Source: Planctomycetaceae bacterium (GTDB taxonomy: Bacteria; Planctomycetota; Planctomycetia; Pirellulales; Pirellulaceae). Taken from it: DNA of 29,520 bases. A program made the translations under genes and the position numbers. The notes under the pieces are model-generated. The model was not told where the DNA came from. It ran no database searches and was given only the letters and a program-made list of their open reading frames with translations. Position 1 is the stretch's first letter; each line of letters opens with the position of its first letter. Below are positions 15,481 through 24,887 of the stretch, in pieces. The DNA lies in assembly GCA_005773145.1 (NCBI GenBank), contig SXHS01000151.1, positions 1-29,520 of the forward strand, read 5' to 3'.

Positions 15481-15640
15481 CCTGCTGAATTGTAAAGGAG
15501 CCTCCCCGGGCCCTTCATACGGGTTGAAAGGGACGATGCCAGGGGGTAAAAATGAGGAGCGGCGGAATGTGCTTGCGTGCGGGTCGATAACCCAACCGAA
15601 AGCTTACCCGCAGGCGGTTCCACCAACAAGGAGTTTCTTG

Positions 15641-16660
15641 ATGCGCCAAGTGTGCCGAGTTCATTTGAGGGCCTTGTGTTTGTGGGCCGGTTGTTTCGGG
15701 AGCATGGCGTTGCCAATCGCCACACAAGCGCAGGTGACGGTGGACCCGGCTCTGCCTGACTATCAGGCGGTTCCTGGCGTGTCGGGCACAGTCAAGAGCG
15801 TGGGCTCGGACACCATGAACAATCTGATGACGCTCTGGCTGGAAGGATTTCGCCGCTTCTATCCCAACGTGCGCCCCGAGATCGAAGGTAAGGGTTCGTC
15901 AACCGCCATGCCAGCTCTGATCAGCGGCGCGGCGTCATTCGGCCCCATGAGCCGACCCGTCAAGGCGAGCGAATCGGATGAGTTTGAAAAACGCTTCGGT
16001 TACAAGCCAACCCAACTCGTGACCAGCATCGATCTTCTGGCCGTGTTCGTCAACAACAACAGCCCGCTGAAATCGTTGACGATGCCGCAAGTGGACGCAA
16101 TTTTCTCCAAGCAGCGCAAACTTGGGGCCCCAGTCGACCTGCGCACATGGGGACAACTGGGACTCAGCGGAGCTTGGGCCAGTGCTCCTATCAGCGCCTA
16201 CGGACGCAACGCGGCTTCGGGAACCTATGGTTACTTCAAGGAACACGCCTTGGGAAAGGGGGACTTCAAGGATTCGGTGAAGGAGCAACCCGGTAGCTCC
16301 GCGGTTGTGCAAGCGGTTGGACGCGATCGCTATGGCATCGGCTATAGTGGGGTGGGCTATGTCACGCCACAAGTTCGCCCCTTGCCGTTAGCTGCGGACG
16401 ATGAAAGCGAACCGGTGCCGCCAGAGAAGGACCACGCCTACTCGGGGGATTACCCACTAGCACGCGGGCTGCTACTGGTGCTGAGCCAGCCTCCTGGAAA
16501 AGAGCTGGATCCGTTGCGCCGTGAGTTTGTGCGTTATGTCTTCAGCAAGCAGGGTCAGCAGGATGTGATCAAGGACGGCTACCTCCCCGTAACTGCGGAA
16601 ATGGCTCAGGAAACGCTCCGCATGTTGTCTTTGGATAAGACGTCGTCGGACAAACCATAA
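15641..16660 (+). CDS. pstS: Phosphate-binding periplasmic protein PstS
   Basis: 339 residues. The first 31 form a signal peptide ending A-T-Q-A-Q. The mature protein has the PBP-like phosphate-binding loops: V-G-S-D-T-M (about residue 54), G-K-G-S-S-T-A with 'SGAASFGPMSRPV' in the first lobe, and 'GRNAASGTYGYF' in the second. PstS binds inorganic phosphate outside the inner membrane and delivers it to PstC/PstA. The ATG at 15641 is chosen because AAGGAG lies 7 bases upstream and a signal peptide follows directly; the frame is open much further upstream, overlapping the phoU start. It is the first gene of pstS-pstC-pstA-pstB, with the Pho box in front. Confidence 0.93.
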   Translation: MRQVCRVHLRALCLWAGCFGSMALPIATQAQVTVDPALPDYQAVPGVSGTVKSVGSDTMNNLMTLWLEGFRRFYPNVRPEIEGKGSSTAMPALISGAASFGPMSRPVKASESDEFEKRFGYKPTQLVTSIDLLAVFVNNNSPLKSLTMPQVDAIFSKQRKLGAPVDLRTWGQLGLSGAWASAPISAYGRNAASGTYGYFKEHALGKGDFKDSVKEQPGSSAVVQAVGRDRYGIGYSGVGYVTPQVRPLPLAADDESEPVPPEKDHAYSGDYPLARGLLLVLSQPPGKELDPLRREFVRYVFSKQGQQDVIKDGYLPVTAEMAQETLRMLSLDKTSSDKP

Positions 16661-16673
16661 CTCGCGAAAACTC

Positions 16674-19295
16674 ATGTCGCCATCATCATCTCCCCGCGCC
16701 CGTGCGCGACGTGGAACGACGCGGTGGACGGTTCGCTGGGGGGATCGCATCGCATCCCGCGTGATCGCGATATGTGGTGTCGCAACCATTGCCGCCGTCT
16801 CCCTAGTGTTTGCGCTGTTGGTCTGGATTGCCGGGCCGCTGTTTCGTCCGGCACGTGTGGATCTCACAGCGACCGTCCACACGGACTGGCAGCAAGAGGC
16901 TCCGATGTGCGTGGGCACGGATGAGTACCGCGCGATTGGTTGGGGTATCTTTGCCGATGGAAGCCTGCGTTACTTCCACCCCGGCTCCGGCGCGGCCATT
17001 GGACGGGAGACGGTGGCGGACCAACCCGTCACCGCCGTAGCGCAGTCGGCCGGAGATTCGCGCGTTCTACTGGGATTGGGCGACGGCTCGGTCCGCATGG
17101 TCACCATTGAATTCGCAGCTGAGTTCATTCCGGTTGGCGATGCTCCCCCTGAAGCAGACCAGCTGACCGAGGGGGAGGGCCTACCGTGGCGCCAGGGCGT
17201 TTTGCAACGTACCGGCAAGCAACCACTGCGGTGGCAGCGATTGAAATTGTCGTTGCAGGATCCGCTGGTCGTGCAAGCGGGAGTCCCCATCGTGGCTGTC
17301 GATGTGGCAGCCACGGACAAGGGCTACACGATTGTTGCCGCGTGTCAGGATGGATCCACGCATTGGGGACGTTGGGCGCTCAAGCGGAATCTGGTTACCG
17401 GCGGCCAGAAAATTCAGGGGAAATTTATGCCGGTACCGGCGGCGGCAGGGCGAACCAAGCCGCCGCAGCATGTGTTTGTCACCGGACGGGAGGATGGCGT
17501 CTGCCTGATTTGGAGTGATGGGCATCTCGCCCGTTACACTCTACAAAAATCAACCCCGCCGCAAGTCGCAGAAGAGCTCAATGTGCTCGAACAGCGCCCC
17601 GATGTACAAGTCACCGCCGCGACACTTTTGTTGGGTCGTGAAACCTTGATCATCGGCGATTCGCAGGGAGGATTGACGGCTTGGTTCACCGTGCGCTCCC
17701 GTCGCGCTGAAACACAGGACGGCCGGTGGCTGCTCCCCGTTCATCCGCTCGACGGCATGACACATGATGATCTGCCAGGCACTGGCAGTCGTCCGAGGGT
17801 CACCTGCTTGGGCACATCTCAACGTGGCCGCATTGTGACCGCCGGTTTTTCAGATGGCGCCGTGCGGATTTATCAAGTGACCACCGAGAGCCGATTGGCC
17901 GAGTGTCCTGCAACCGATGAGCTGGCTTGGCGTCGCGTGCTCCTGAGCCCCAAGGAGGATGGCGTGTGGGCCTTCGGTCCGCAAGGAGAAGTGCACCAAT
18001 GGAACCTCGATGTCGGTCATCCGGAAGCCACGTTGAGTTCCTTGTTCGGGTCGGTGTGGTATGAAGGAGACGAACGGCCGGCCATGGTCTGGCAGTCCTC
18101 GTCGGGGGGCGTCGATTCGGAAATGAAGCTTGGTTTGGGCCCGCTTATCTTTGGGACCTTTAAGGCGACCTTCTATTCCCTGCTGTTCGGCGCTCCTCTG
18201 GCGTTCTTGGCGGCCATCTACAGTAGTGAGTTCGTCAAGCAGCGACAGCGCATGCGCATCAAGTCCGTTGTTGAGATGATGGCGAGCCTGCCGAGCGTGG
18301 TGTTGGGATTTCTGGCGGCCCTCGTCGTTGCGCCAGTTCTTAAGGATTATGTTTCTGAGGTCTTCACCGGTTTGGTGACGCTCCCGATTACGACGCTAAT
18401 TGCGGCCTATCTATGGCAGTTGCTACCGCGGCAGACGGCACTGCATTGGGGCTGGCTGCGTCTGCCACTCTTGGCTGTCACGATTTTATTGGCCGGCTGG
18501 CTAGCGGTTGGACTTGGCCCGACGGTGGAACGCATGGTGTTTGGTGGCAATGTCATCCAATGGCTCGATCGCCAACACGGCAGTGGATGGGGCGCATGGT
18601 TCGTGCTCTGGCTGCCCCTCTGCACCGTGCTGGTAACGGCCGCCGATATGCTTTGGGTACATCCTCTGCTGCGACTGTGGGGCAGGAATTGGTCTCGCCA
18701 ACGCATGGCCATCGTCCACCTATTCACATTCCTTCTGGGTATCGTATGCGTATTTCTTTTGACCGGATTGGTCTCAAACAGCTTGACCGCTTGGCAATGG
18801 GATCCGCGGGGAACGTACTTGGGGACCTACGTGCATTTGAATGCCCTGGTCGTCGGGTTGGCGATGGGGTTTGCAATCATTCCCATTATCTATACGGTAG
18901 CCGATGATGCCCTATCGGCCGTACCGAGCCACTTGCGTTCCGCTTCCTTGGGAGCCGGTGCAACACCTTGGCAGACCGCCGTCCGCGTTGTGATTCCAAC
19001 GGCTATGAGTGGCCTATTCTCCGCTTTGATGATTGGTCTGGGACGCGCGGTGGGGGAAACGATGATCGTCTTGATGGCTGCAGGGAACACGCCCGTTTGG
19101 GACTGGAATATCTTCAACGGATTTCGGACCCTCTCCGCGAACATCGCAGTGGAAATGCCCGAGGCGGCCCGAGACACCACCCACTACCGCACTTTGTTTC
19201 TGGCGGCGCTCATGCTGCTTGCAATCACCTTCGTGCTCAACACGATTGCCGAAACCGTGCGCACGCGTTTCCGTAAGCGGGCGGTGCAACTATGA
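16674..19295 (+). CDS. pstC: Phosphate ABC transporter permease PstC, long form
   Basis: 873 residues, against roughly 320 for E. coli PstC. After one membrane helix (about 30-57) comes a large extracytoplasmic insertion of some 420 residues. It has several WD40/propeller-like strands ('GLGDGSVRMVTIE', 'SDGAVRIYQV', 'QGEVHQWNLD'). The permease domain begins at about 485, with five or more helices and the ABC coupling loop 'ALSAVPSHLRSASLGAGATPWQTAVRVVIP' near the end. Long PstC proteins with an extra outer domain are also known in gamma-proteobacteria, so the type is not new, but its function is uncertain. The gene starts 13 bases after pstS and its stop overlaps the pstA start by 4 bp (ATGA), implying translational coupling. 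Confidence 0.9.
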   Translation: MSPSSSPRARARRGTTRWTVRWGDRIASRVIAICGVATIAAVSLVFALLVWIAGPLFRPARVDLTATVHTDWQQEAPMCVGTDEYRAIGWGIFADGSLRYFHPGSGAAIGRETVADQPVTAVAQSAGDSRVLLGLGDGSVRMVTIEFAAEFIPVGDAPPEADQLTEGEGLPWRQGVLQRTGKQPLRWQRLKLSLQDPLVVQAGVPIVAVDVAATDKGYTIVAACQDGSTHWGRWALKRNLVTGGQKIQGKFMPVPAAAGRTKPPQHVFVTGREDGVCLIWSDGHLARYTLQKSTPPQVAEELNVLEQRPDVQVTAATLLLGRETLIIGDSQGGLTAWFTVRSRRAETQDGRWLLPVHPLDGMTHDDLPGTGSRPRVTCLGTSQRGRIVTAGFSDGAVRIYQVTTESRLAECPATDELAWRRVLLSPKEDGVWAFGPQGEVHQWNLDVGHPEATLSSLFGSVWYEGDERPAMVWQSSSGGVDSEMKLGLGPLIFGTFKATFYSLLFGAPLAFLAAIYSSEFVKQRQRMRIKSVVEMMASLPSVVLGFLAALVVAPVLKDYVSEVFTGLVTLPITTLIAAYLWQLLPRQTALHWGWLRLPLLAVTILLAGWLAVGLGPTVERMVFGGNVIQWLDRQHGSGWGAWFVLWLPLCTVLVTAADMLWVHPLLRLWGRNWSRQRMAIVHLFTFLLGIVCVFLLTGLVSNSLTAWQWDPRGTYLGTYVHLNALVVGLAMGFAIIPIIYTVADDALSAVPSHLRSASLGAGATPWQTAVRVVIPTAMSGLFSALMIGLGRAVGETMIVLMAAGNTPVWDWNIFNGFRTLSANIAVEMPEAARDTTHYRTLFLAALMLLAITFVLNTIAETVRTRFRKRAVQL

Positions 19296-22228
19296 GCACA
19301 CCATCATCCGCCACGGGGCACCCGCCGGTCGCCCCGCCCGAGCCCAATCGAGGCACCCGCCGGCGAGGCCGCTCGAGTCATCGCGGCGCAACATCGTTGC
19401 TGTCCGATGGTGAGTCCTTCGTGTGGCTTACTGGCGCTGCCCTTGTCTTTGCGCTGATGATGATCCTCGGCCTACAGACGTTGGTGCTCATTCAAGGACT
19501 CGACACATTTCGTCCCACGCCGATCGTGCAGTGGGAACTGCACGACGGCACCCGACTACTTGGCGAAGTGACGCGCGACGAGGACTTGTTGATCGAGCCA
19601 GAGGCCATGAGTCAAGAGTCCAAACCTATGCAGGCCAGCCAGCTGCAGGCCCTGACTGCTGGCAACCTGGATCGCGATGGCTTGCGTCGAGCCTTACTCC
19701 AACAATCCGAGCGCGACCAAAAACTGCTGCAAGACGTGAACGCCCAACAGGAACGCCTGGATCAGAACCTGGAGCGGTCAACCGATTGGACGAATCGGCC
19801 CACGGACACACCGGCACAACGTGTGCATTGGGTCCGCACCGATCGCCATTTCGAACAACGCGAGGAGCTTTTTCGGCTACGAGCATCCCTCGCCGGGCAA
19901 CAAGAATCCCTGAAAGCCGGAGCGGAAACAAGCCAAGCTGCCATCGAATTTCTTGCGGCAGCCCCCACCGAACAGCCGTTGATCGAGGTCCTCACCAACG
20001 CGCCGGAGCCCGTGCGAGTTGCCCTCTGGCAGGCGATACTGCTCAGCGAGTGTGAACGTCGTGGTGTTTCGGGGCTCCATGAAAATCGTCGCAGCCTGCG
20101 CACGGGCAATTTTGAACTCACCAACACCCATTCGCATCTGGTACCGCAGCACCAGATCGCCCACGAATCCACCCCCCCTCATGCTCTGGTGGTCGAACGG
20201 GTTGCCTGGGGACGCTGCTACGGTGAGGCGCGACGATTCATCCAACGCCATGCCAATTCCGAAAACGAAGCCGATCGCCAATGGAGTCGAGCCCTCGAAG
20301 CATTGCAACGGCATGCCGCCGAGATCGCTCCCCCCGATGCGGCGAGCTGGGACGAGGCCGTGCGAACGCTGCAACAACAGCGACTACAGGCGAGCCAGAG
20401 CGCGGCCACTCGAAACCGGAACACATGGCAAGAGACCCACCCGCCACGCCCCGACGTCCAATGGCAATTGGAATACGACAGTGGACCGGCCGTCGATTGG
20501 GACGAAACCCCGACCGGTCAAGCCGTCACGGCCCTGCGGCAAGTGTCGGTTGGTCAGCAAATGGCCTGGGATGCATTTGTCCAGAACCATCCCCGGATCC
20601 GCGAGAGCTTTCACCTGCGGCAACGATTGGAGAAAGAGGAACTCGGTGAGGTCAACCATGTGCGGGAAGAATCCCGATTGGTCGTGCGCCAAGCCGAGAT
20701 CGATCACGGCATTTCGCTGCGCGAGCTCTATGCTGCAACCGTCGCGGCTCGCGAGCAGTTGGCCGCCGTGGCGCGTGAGCGGCAAGAATGGGACCAAATC
20801 GTGGCGTGGCTGGAGAGCTACGCCCAGTCACCTCCAGCACTGCTCGCGGCGGTAAAGCCCACCCCCGCGGCACTATCCGAAAGTTGGCTGGCCCGAGAGC
20901 GGCAAGCGAGGGAGGAAGAAAAGGCCGTCGAGGCAAAGGTCCTTCAACATGGACCGGCAGTGTGGGACCAAGTGCAACAGGCGGTGCGGGTCCATGAGCA
21001 GGCAAATGAGCGGGCTGATGAGATCCAACGACGCATCGACGAGCTGAAACAGGTCGAGACTTCTTGCCAATTGGAACTGGTCACCAGCAGCGGCCAAGAG
21101 ATCATCGTTCCGCTGGGAGATATCGTGCGTGCCTACCCCGCGAATCAGTTGAGCACCGCACAGAAGTGGGCCGTCTACGCCTCGCGTTGGCACGAGTTCC
21201 TCTGGGACGAACCACGTGAAGCCAATAGCGAGGGGGGGGTTTTTCCAGCCATTTGGGGAACGATCAGCATGACGTTGCTGATGAGCATGGTCGTTGCCCC
21301 CTTGGGCGTAATGGCCGCCGTTTATTTACGCGAGTATGCCCGACCGGGTCTGCTTGTAAGTATTGTGCGCATCTCGATCAACAATTTGGCGGGTGTCCCC
21401 AGCATCGTCTTTGGCGTATTCGGTCTGGGATTCTTCTGTTACATGGTGGGTGCGTATGTCGACGGCGGACCCGATAATGCGAATTTTACGGCGTGGCCTA
21501 GCGCCCAATGGTGGCTGGCCGCTATGGCCCTTGCGATCACGGGAATGGTCGCCTTTGCCCTGAGCCTGTGGGGCATGTCACGCGCGGCCACGAATCGTGG
21601 TTATGCGAATCTGTGCGGCAACGGTGCCTTCCTGCTCTGGCTGGTCTGCACCGGGCTACTCGTGCTACTGATCATCAAGAATCCATTTTTCAATGGCTTG
21701 TATCAGGCTCATTTGCCCAATCCCACCTTTGGAAAGGGGGGCATGTTGTGGGCCTCGTTGACCCTGGCCCTGTTAACCCTACCGGTGGTGATCGTCGCCA
21801 CCGAGGAAGCCTTGGCTGCGGTCCCCAATTCGGTTCGCGAGGGATCGTATGGCTGCGGTGCCAGCCGTTGGCAAACCATCCGACGCATCGTCTTGCCCCA
21901 GGCGCTTCCCGGCATCATGACCGGTATGATATTGGCCATGGCGCGCGGGGCAGGTGAGGTCGCCCCCCTGATGCTCGTGGGGGCCGTCAAGTTGGCCCCC
22001 GAACTGGCCGTGGACGGCAACTTCCCATTCCTGCACGGGGATCGTAGTTTTATGCACCTGGGATTCCATATCTTTGATATTGCCCTGCAAAGCCAGAACA
22101 GCGAAGCGGCTCGCCCAGTCGTCTTCACGACCACCTTTGTACTGATTGCAATTATTACCGCACTGAACGCCACAGCCATCCGACTGCGGTCCAAGCTGCG
22201 TAAGCGCTTTCAAATGGGACAGTTTTAG
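19292..22228 (+). CDS. pstA: Phosphate ABC transporter permease PstA with giant coiled-coil insertion
   Basis: 978 residues, about three times the E. coli PstA length. Residues 1-44 are basic and cytoplasmic, and a first helix lies at about 45-70. Residues 75-645 are an Ala/Gln/Glu/Arg-rich, largely helical outer region with long coiled-coil stretches. The permease domain starts at about 650 ('GTISMTLLMSMVVAPLGVMAAVYLREYA') and ends with the coupling loop 'ALAAVPNSVREGSYGCGASRWQTIRRIVLPQALPG'. It forms the channel with PstC and binds PstB at the coupling loop. Long-form PstA proteins exist in other bacteria, usually with a much shorter insertion as far as I recall. A run of eight G then five T (21232-21244) at the insertion/permease junction is a slippage-prone spot, but the frame is intact. 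Confidence 0.88.
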   Translation: MSTPSSATGHPPVAPPEPNRGTRRRGRSSHRGATSLLSDGESFVWLTGAALVFALMMILGLQTLVLIQGLDTFRPTPIVQWELHDGTRLLGEVTRDEDLLIEPEAMSQESKPMQASQLQALTAGNLDRDGLRRALLQQSERDQKLLQDVNAQQERLDQNLERSTDWTNRPTDTPAQRVHWVRTDRHFEQREELFRLRASLAGQQESLKAGAETSQAAIEFLAAAPTEQPLIEVLTNAPEPVRVALWQAILLSECERRGVSGLHENRRSLRTGNFELTNTHSHLVPQHQIAHESTPPHALVVERVAWGRCYGEARRFIQRHANSENEADRQWSRALEALQRHAAEIAPPDAASWDEAVRTLQQQRLQASQSAATRNRNTWQETHPPRPDVQWQLEYDSGPAVDWDETPTGQAVTALRQVSVGQQMAWDAFVQNHPRIRESFHLRQRLEKEELGEVNHVREESRLVVRQAEIDHGISLRELYAATVAAREQLAAVARERQEWDQIVAWLESYAQSPPALLAAVKPTPAALSESWLARERQAREEEKAVEAKVLQHGPAVWDQVQQAVRVHEQANERADEIQRRIDELKQVETSCQLELVTSSGQEIIVPLGDIVRAYPANQLSTAQKWAVYASRWHEFLWDEPREANSEGGVFPAIWGTISMTLLMSMVVAPLGVMAAVYLREYARPGLLVSIVRISINNLAGVPSIVFGVFGLGFFCYMVGAYVDGGPDNANFTAWPSAQWWLAAMALAITGMVAFALSLWGMSRAATNRGYANLCGNGAFLLWLVCTGLLVLLIIKNPFFNGLYQAHLPNPTFGKGGMLWASLTLALLTLPVVIVATEEALAAVPNSVREGSYGCGASRWQTIRRIVLPQALPGIMTGMILAMARGAGEVAPLMLVGAVKLAPELAVDGNFPFLHGDRSFMHLGFHIFDIALQSQNSEAARPVVFTTTFVLIAIITALNATAIRLRSKLRKRFQMGQF

Positions 22229-22230
22229 CC

Positions 22231-23139
22231 ATGACCAATCCCCCGACGATCGCGGACGCCAATCGCGAAAAACCGCCGGCTCATCCTGTCCCAGCACCGT
22301 CCGAGCCAACGTTGGACAATCGCTTGGCTCGTATCGGACGCGGCGAGTTCGTTGAGCCGGTGATTCATCCCTCCTTGAAGGCCGAAAAGGCCGTCCTGGA
22401 GGTCGACGGCCTCTCGCTATGGTACGGCGCGAAACAGGCGCTATTCAACATCAGTATGCCCGTTCCGCAGGGAAAGGTGACGGCGCTCGTCGGACCCTCC
22501 GGCTGCGGCAAATCCACGTTGTTGCGGTGTGTCAATCGCATGAACGACCTGATTGACAATATCCGCATTCAAGGTGATATGCGACTGAATGGAGACAGTA
22601 TCTATCAACGCGGCGTGGACGTGATTGAATTGAGAAAGCGCATGGGGATGGTGTTTCAAAAACCGAATCCCTTTCCCATGAGCATCTACGAAAACGTGGT
22701 CTACCCGTTACGTATTGATGGCGAACGCGATCGCGCGCTACTCAATGATGTTTGCCAGCGTAGCCTGCGCAGCGCTGCCATCTACGAAGAGGTCAAAGAC
22801 CGACTCTACGACAGTGCGCTGGGGCTCTCCGGTGGACAACAACAACGGCTCTGCATCGCGCGAGCCATTGCCGGCGAGCCAGAAGTCTTGCTGCTGGATG
22901 AGCCCTGTTCGGCACTGGACCCCATCGCCACCGGTAAGATCGAAGATCTAATCAGCGAATTGCGGGGCGAATATTCCATTCTCATCGTGACCCATAACAT
23001 GCAGCAGGCCTCGCGGATCAGCGACTTCACCGCCTTCATGTACTTGGGACGCTTGATCGAATTTGGGCCCACGGCGCAAATTTTTACCAAGCCTCATCTG
23101 CAAGAAACGGAAGACTACGTGACGGGCCGCTTCGGCTAG
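22231..23139 (+). CDS. pstB: Phosphate ABC transporter ATPase PstB
   Basis: 302 residues. After a Pro-rich N-terminal extension of about 50 residues, not present in most PstB proteins, comes a complete ABC ATPase: Walker A G-P-S-G-C-G-K-S-T at about 88-96, the PstB-type Q-loop 'MVFQKPNPFPMSIYENV', signature L-S-G-G-Q-Q-Q-R at about 200, Walker B L-L-L-D-E-P-C-S-A-L-D-P at about 217-228, and the switch histidine in V-T-H-N-M. It hydrolyses ATP on the cytoplasmic face to power phosphate import. It begins two bases after the pstA stop, so it is the last gene of the pst operon. Confidence 0.95.
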   Translation: MTNPPTIADANREKPPAHPVPAPSEPTLDNRLARIGRGEFVEPVIHPSLKAEKAVLEVDGLSLWYGAKQALFNISMPVPQGKVTALVGPSGCGKSTLLRCVNRMNDLIDNIRIQGDMRLNGDSIYQRGVDVIELRKRMGMVFQKPNPFPMSIYENVVYPLRIDGERDRALLNDVCQRSLRSAAIYEEVKDRLYDSALGLSGGQQQRLCIARAIAGEPEVLLLDEPCSALDPIATGKIEDLISELRGEYSILIVTHNMQQASRISDFTAFMYLGRLIEFGPTAQIFTKPHLQETEDYVTGRFG

Positions 23140-23165
23140 TGGTGGCAGGCCGCTTTCGCAGGTCA

Positions 23166-23217
23166 CACAGGCTGGAAGCCTATGCCACTCGATGTGGCGG
23201 TAGGCATCTTGCCTGCC
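23166..23217. repeat. Cluster of three mini-hairpins between convergent genes
   Basis: AGGCT-gga-AGCCT (23169-23181), GCCAC-tcgat-GTGGC (23184-23198) and AGGCA-tct-TGCCT (23202-23214) follow each other between the pstB and MFS stop codons. The sequence resembles a dispersed repeat I associate with planctomycete intergenic regions. No T-run follows on either strand, so it is not a classical terminator. Confidence 0.55.
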
Positions 23218-23221
23218 TCGG

Positions 23222-24685
23222 TTAGTCCTCGATATTTCGCTGACTCGTATCCGGCGCAAAGAGTATCACCACCATGCCCACAACGTAAATCAACGTGGTC
23301 CACTGGCCAATCTTGGCGTAGTCTCCCTGAAACACGCGATCCAATAGCGTGGCCCCCAACAGCACGCCAAATGCCGTGAGTATGCGGCCAAAGTTGAAAC
23401 TCACTCCCGCACCCGTTGAGCGAATGGCCGTGGGGAACAGCTCGGGCAAACAGAGTGGCAGCCAACCGAAAAAGATACCGCTGAAGAATCCAAGCAGCGC
23501 CGAAACATACAGAAACGCGTCTTCCGCGGGCGTGACCAGCCGAAAAAGGCATTGAGCACACACCAACGAACAGAGGGATAACGCGAAGTACGAGAACCGG
23601 CGTCCCAGCCAAGCGGCGATCATGCCGCCCAACAGGCTGCCTACCGATCCGGGGAGTGACCGCCAAAGCATCACCCGCCCCTTCAGCCCTGGGTCCTTGC
23701 CACGCGCTTTGCCACTCTGGGCCAATTCGCGCGGGGGCGCGGCCTGCGAATCCGGAGGCTCGTTCGTGGGCGTCGATTTCGCGGTTGCCGTCTGTGCCTC
23801 CGTCGCCTGCGGTCCGGCATTCGCCGTGGCCGACTTGGCATCTCCCATTTTGCTGGCCCAAATCGTCGCCCAATAGGACCCGCCCCACGCACCAAACAGC
23901 GGGACCATGCCAAGCATGATTCCCAAAATCGTGGTCTTCAAATGTGGGGGCAAGAATATCGCCACCAACGAAGAGTTAGCGCCCGCCGTCGAGTTGCCCG
24001 CTGCTGCCGACGCTTCTCTTTCCCTCCGTCGCCGGAGCCAACCAGGGGACTCGGGCACGGCCAAGAGAACGTACGCGACCAACGGGAGTGGTGCGGCGCC
24101 CACCAACATGGTCCAACGCCAGTTATCGGGAGTGACATGTACATAGATCACCAAACAGGAAATCAACATCACGCCGACGTTAGCGGCGGTTCCGATCAAT
24201 CCAGCCAAGAAGGGACGCGACATGCCGGGCCAGGCCTCCGTCATCAGCGCGATGCCATTCGGCCACATGCCACCGACTCCCAAGCATGTTAGAAATCTTA
24301 AGATGAGTAATTGCCATTCATCTTGGACAAAGTAGGTCAATCCTGAAAAGATGCAGTAGCACGCGATGCTTACGGCCATGCCCACCTTGCGACCAAAACG
24401 GTCCCCCACCCACCCCAGTGCATAGCCGCCAGCGGCCGCCCCGAACAAAAACATCGCGTTCATCCAACCGGCCCATTTGCCGATGGTCCCCTCCGATGGT
24501 TGTTGATTGGCCAACAAGTCCTGAACCGCCTCGCGCATGGATAACGACGTAAATGCCAGCTGTATACCGGCACACATCCAACCTAAGAAACCCGCCATCA
24601 AAACGGCATGCGCACTCGCCCCGGAGATGGGCCGAGACGCATCGGGCTGCTTCAGCGAGACGGTAGGGGACGGGTTGGCAGACAT
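23222..24685 (-). CDS. Major facilitator superfamily transporter
   Basis: 487 residues with about twelve membrane helices. The loop after helix 2 carries the MFS signature D-R-F-G-R-K, and helix 6 is followed by P-E-S-P-G-W-L, typical of the sugar/organic-acid porter branch. A low-complexity Ala/Thr/Pro segment of about 55 residues is inserted before the helix beginning 'GSVGSLLGGMIAAWLG', where most family members have a short loop. The substrate cannot be told from the sequence. GGGAG lies 6 bases before the ATG at 24685, so I prefer this to starts further upstream at 24691, 24700 or 24757. It is convergent with pstB and divergent from the oxidoreductase pair, separated by about 200 bases with no clear promoter. 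Confidence 0.88.
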   Translation of the reverse strand: MSANPSPTVSLKQPDASRPISGASAHAVLMAGFLGWMCAGIQLAFTSLSMREAVQDLLANQQPSEGTIGKWAGWMNAMFLFGAAAGGYALGWVGDRFGRKVGMAVSIACYCIFSGLTYFVQDEWQLLILRFLTCLGVGGMWPNGIALMTEAWPGMSRPFLAGLIGTAANVGVMLISCLVIYVHVTPDNWRWTMLVGAAPLPLVAYVLLAVPESPGWLRRRREREASAAAGNSTAGANSSLVAIFLPPHLKTTILGIMLGMVPLFGAWGGSYWATIWASKMGDAKSATANAGPQATEAQTATAKSTPTNEPPDSQAAPPRELAQSGKARGKDPGLKGRVMLWRSLPGSVGSLLGGMIAAWLGRRFSYFALSLCSLVCAQCLFRLVTPAEDAFLYVSALLGFFSGIFFGWLPLCLPELFPTAIRSTGAGVSFNFGRILTAFGVLLGATLLDRVFQGDYAKIGQWTTLIYVVGMVVILFAPDTSQRNIED

Positions 24686-24887
24686 CAGCATCTCCCGCAT
24701 AGTGTGCAATGCGAAACCACGATGCGATCCACACCACGAATCAACAAGAGGCATCAAAGGCCTACATCATCAGCGACTTGAGTGAAAATGTCCAGATCCC
24801 AGCCACATAATGGTTGACGTTCCCTGACCGGAGCACTACCATGCCAAGTTCCCTTCATTGGATCCGTTGTTGGAGCCTGCTTCGGCG

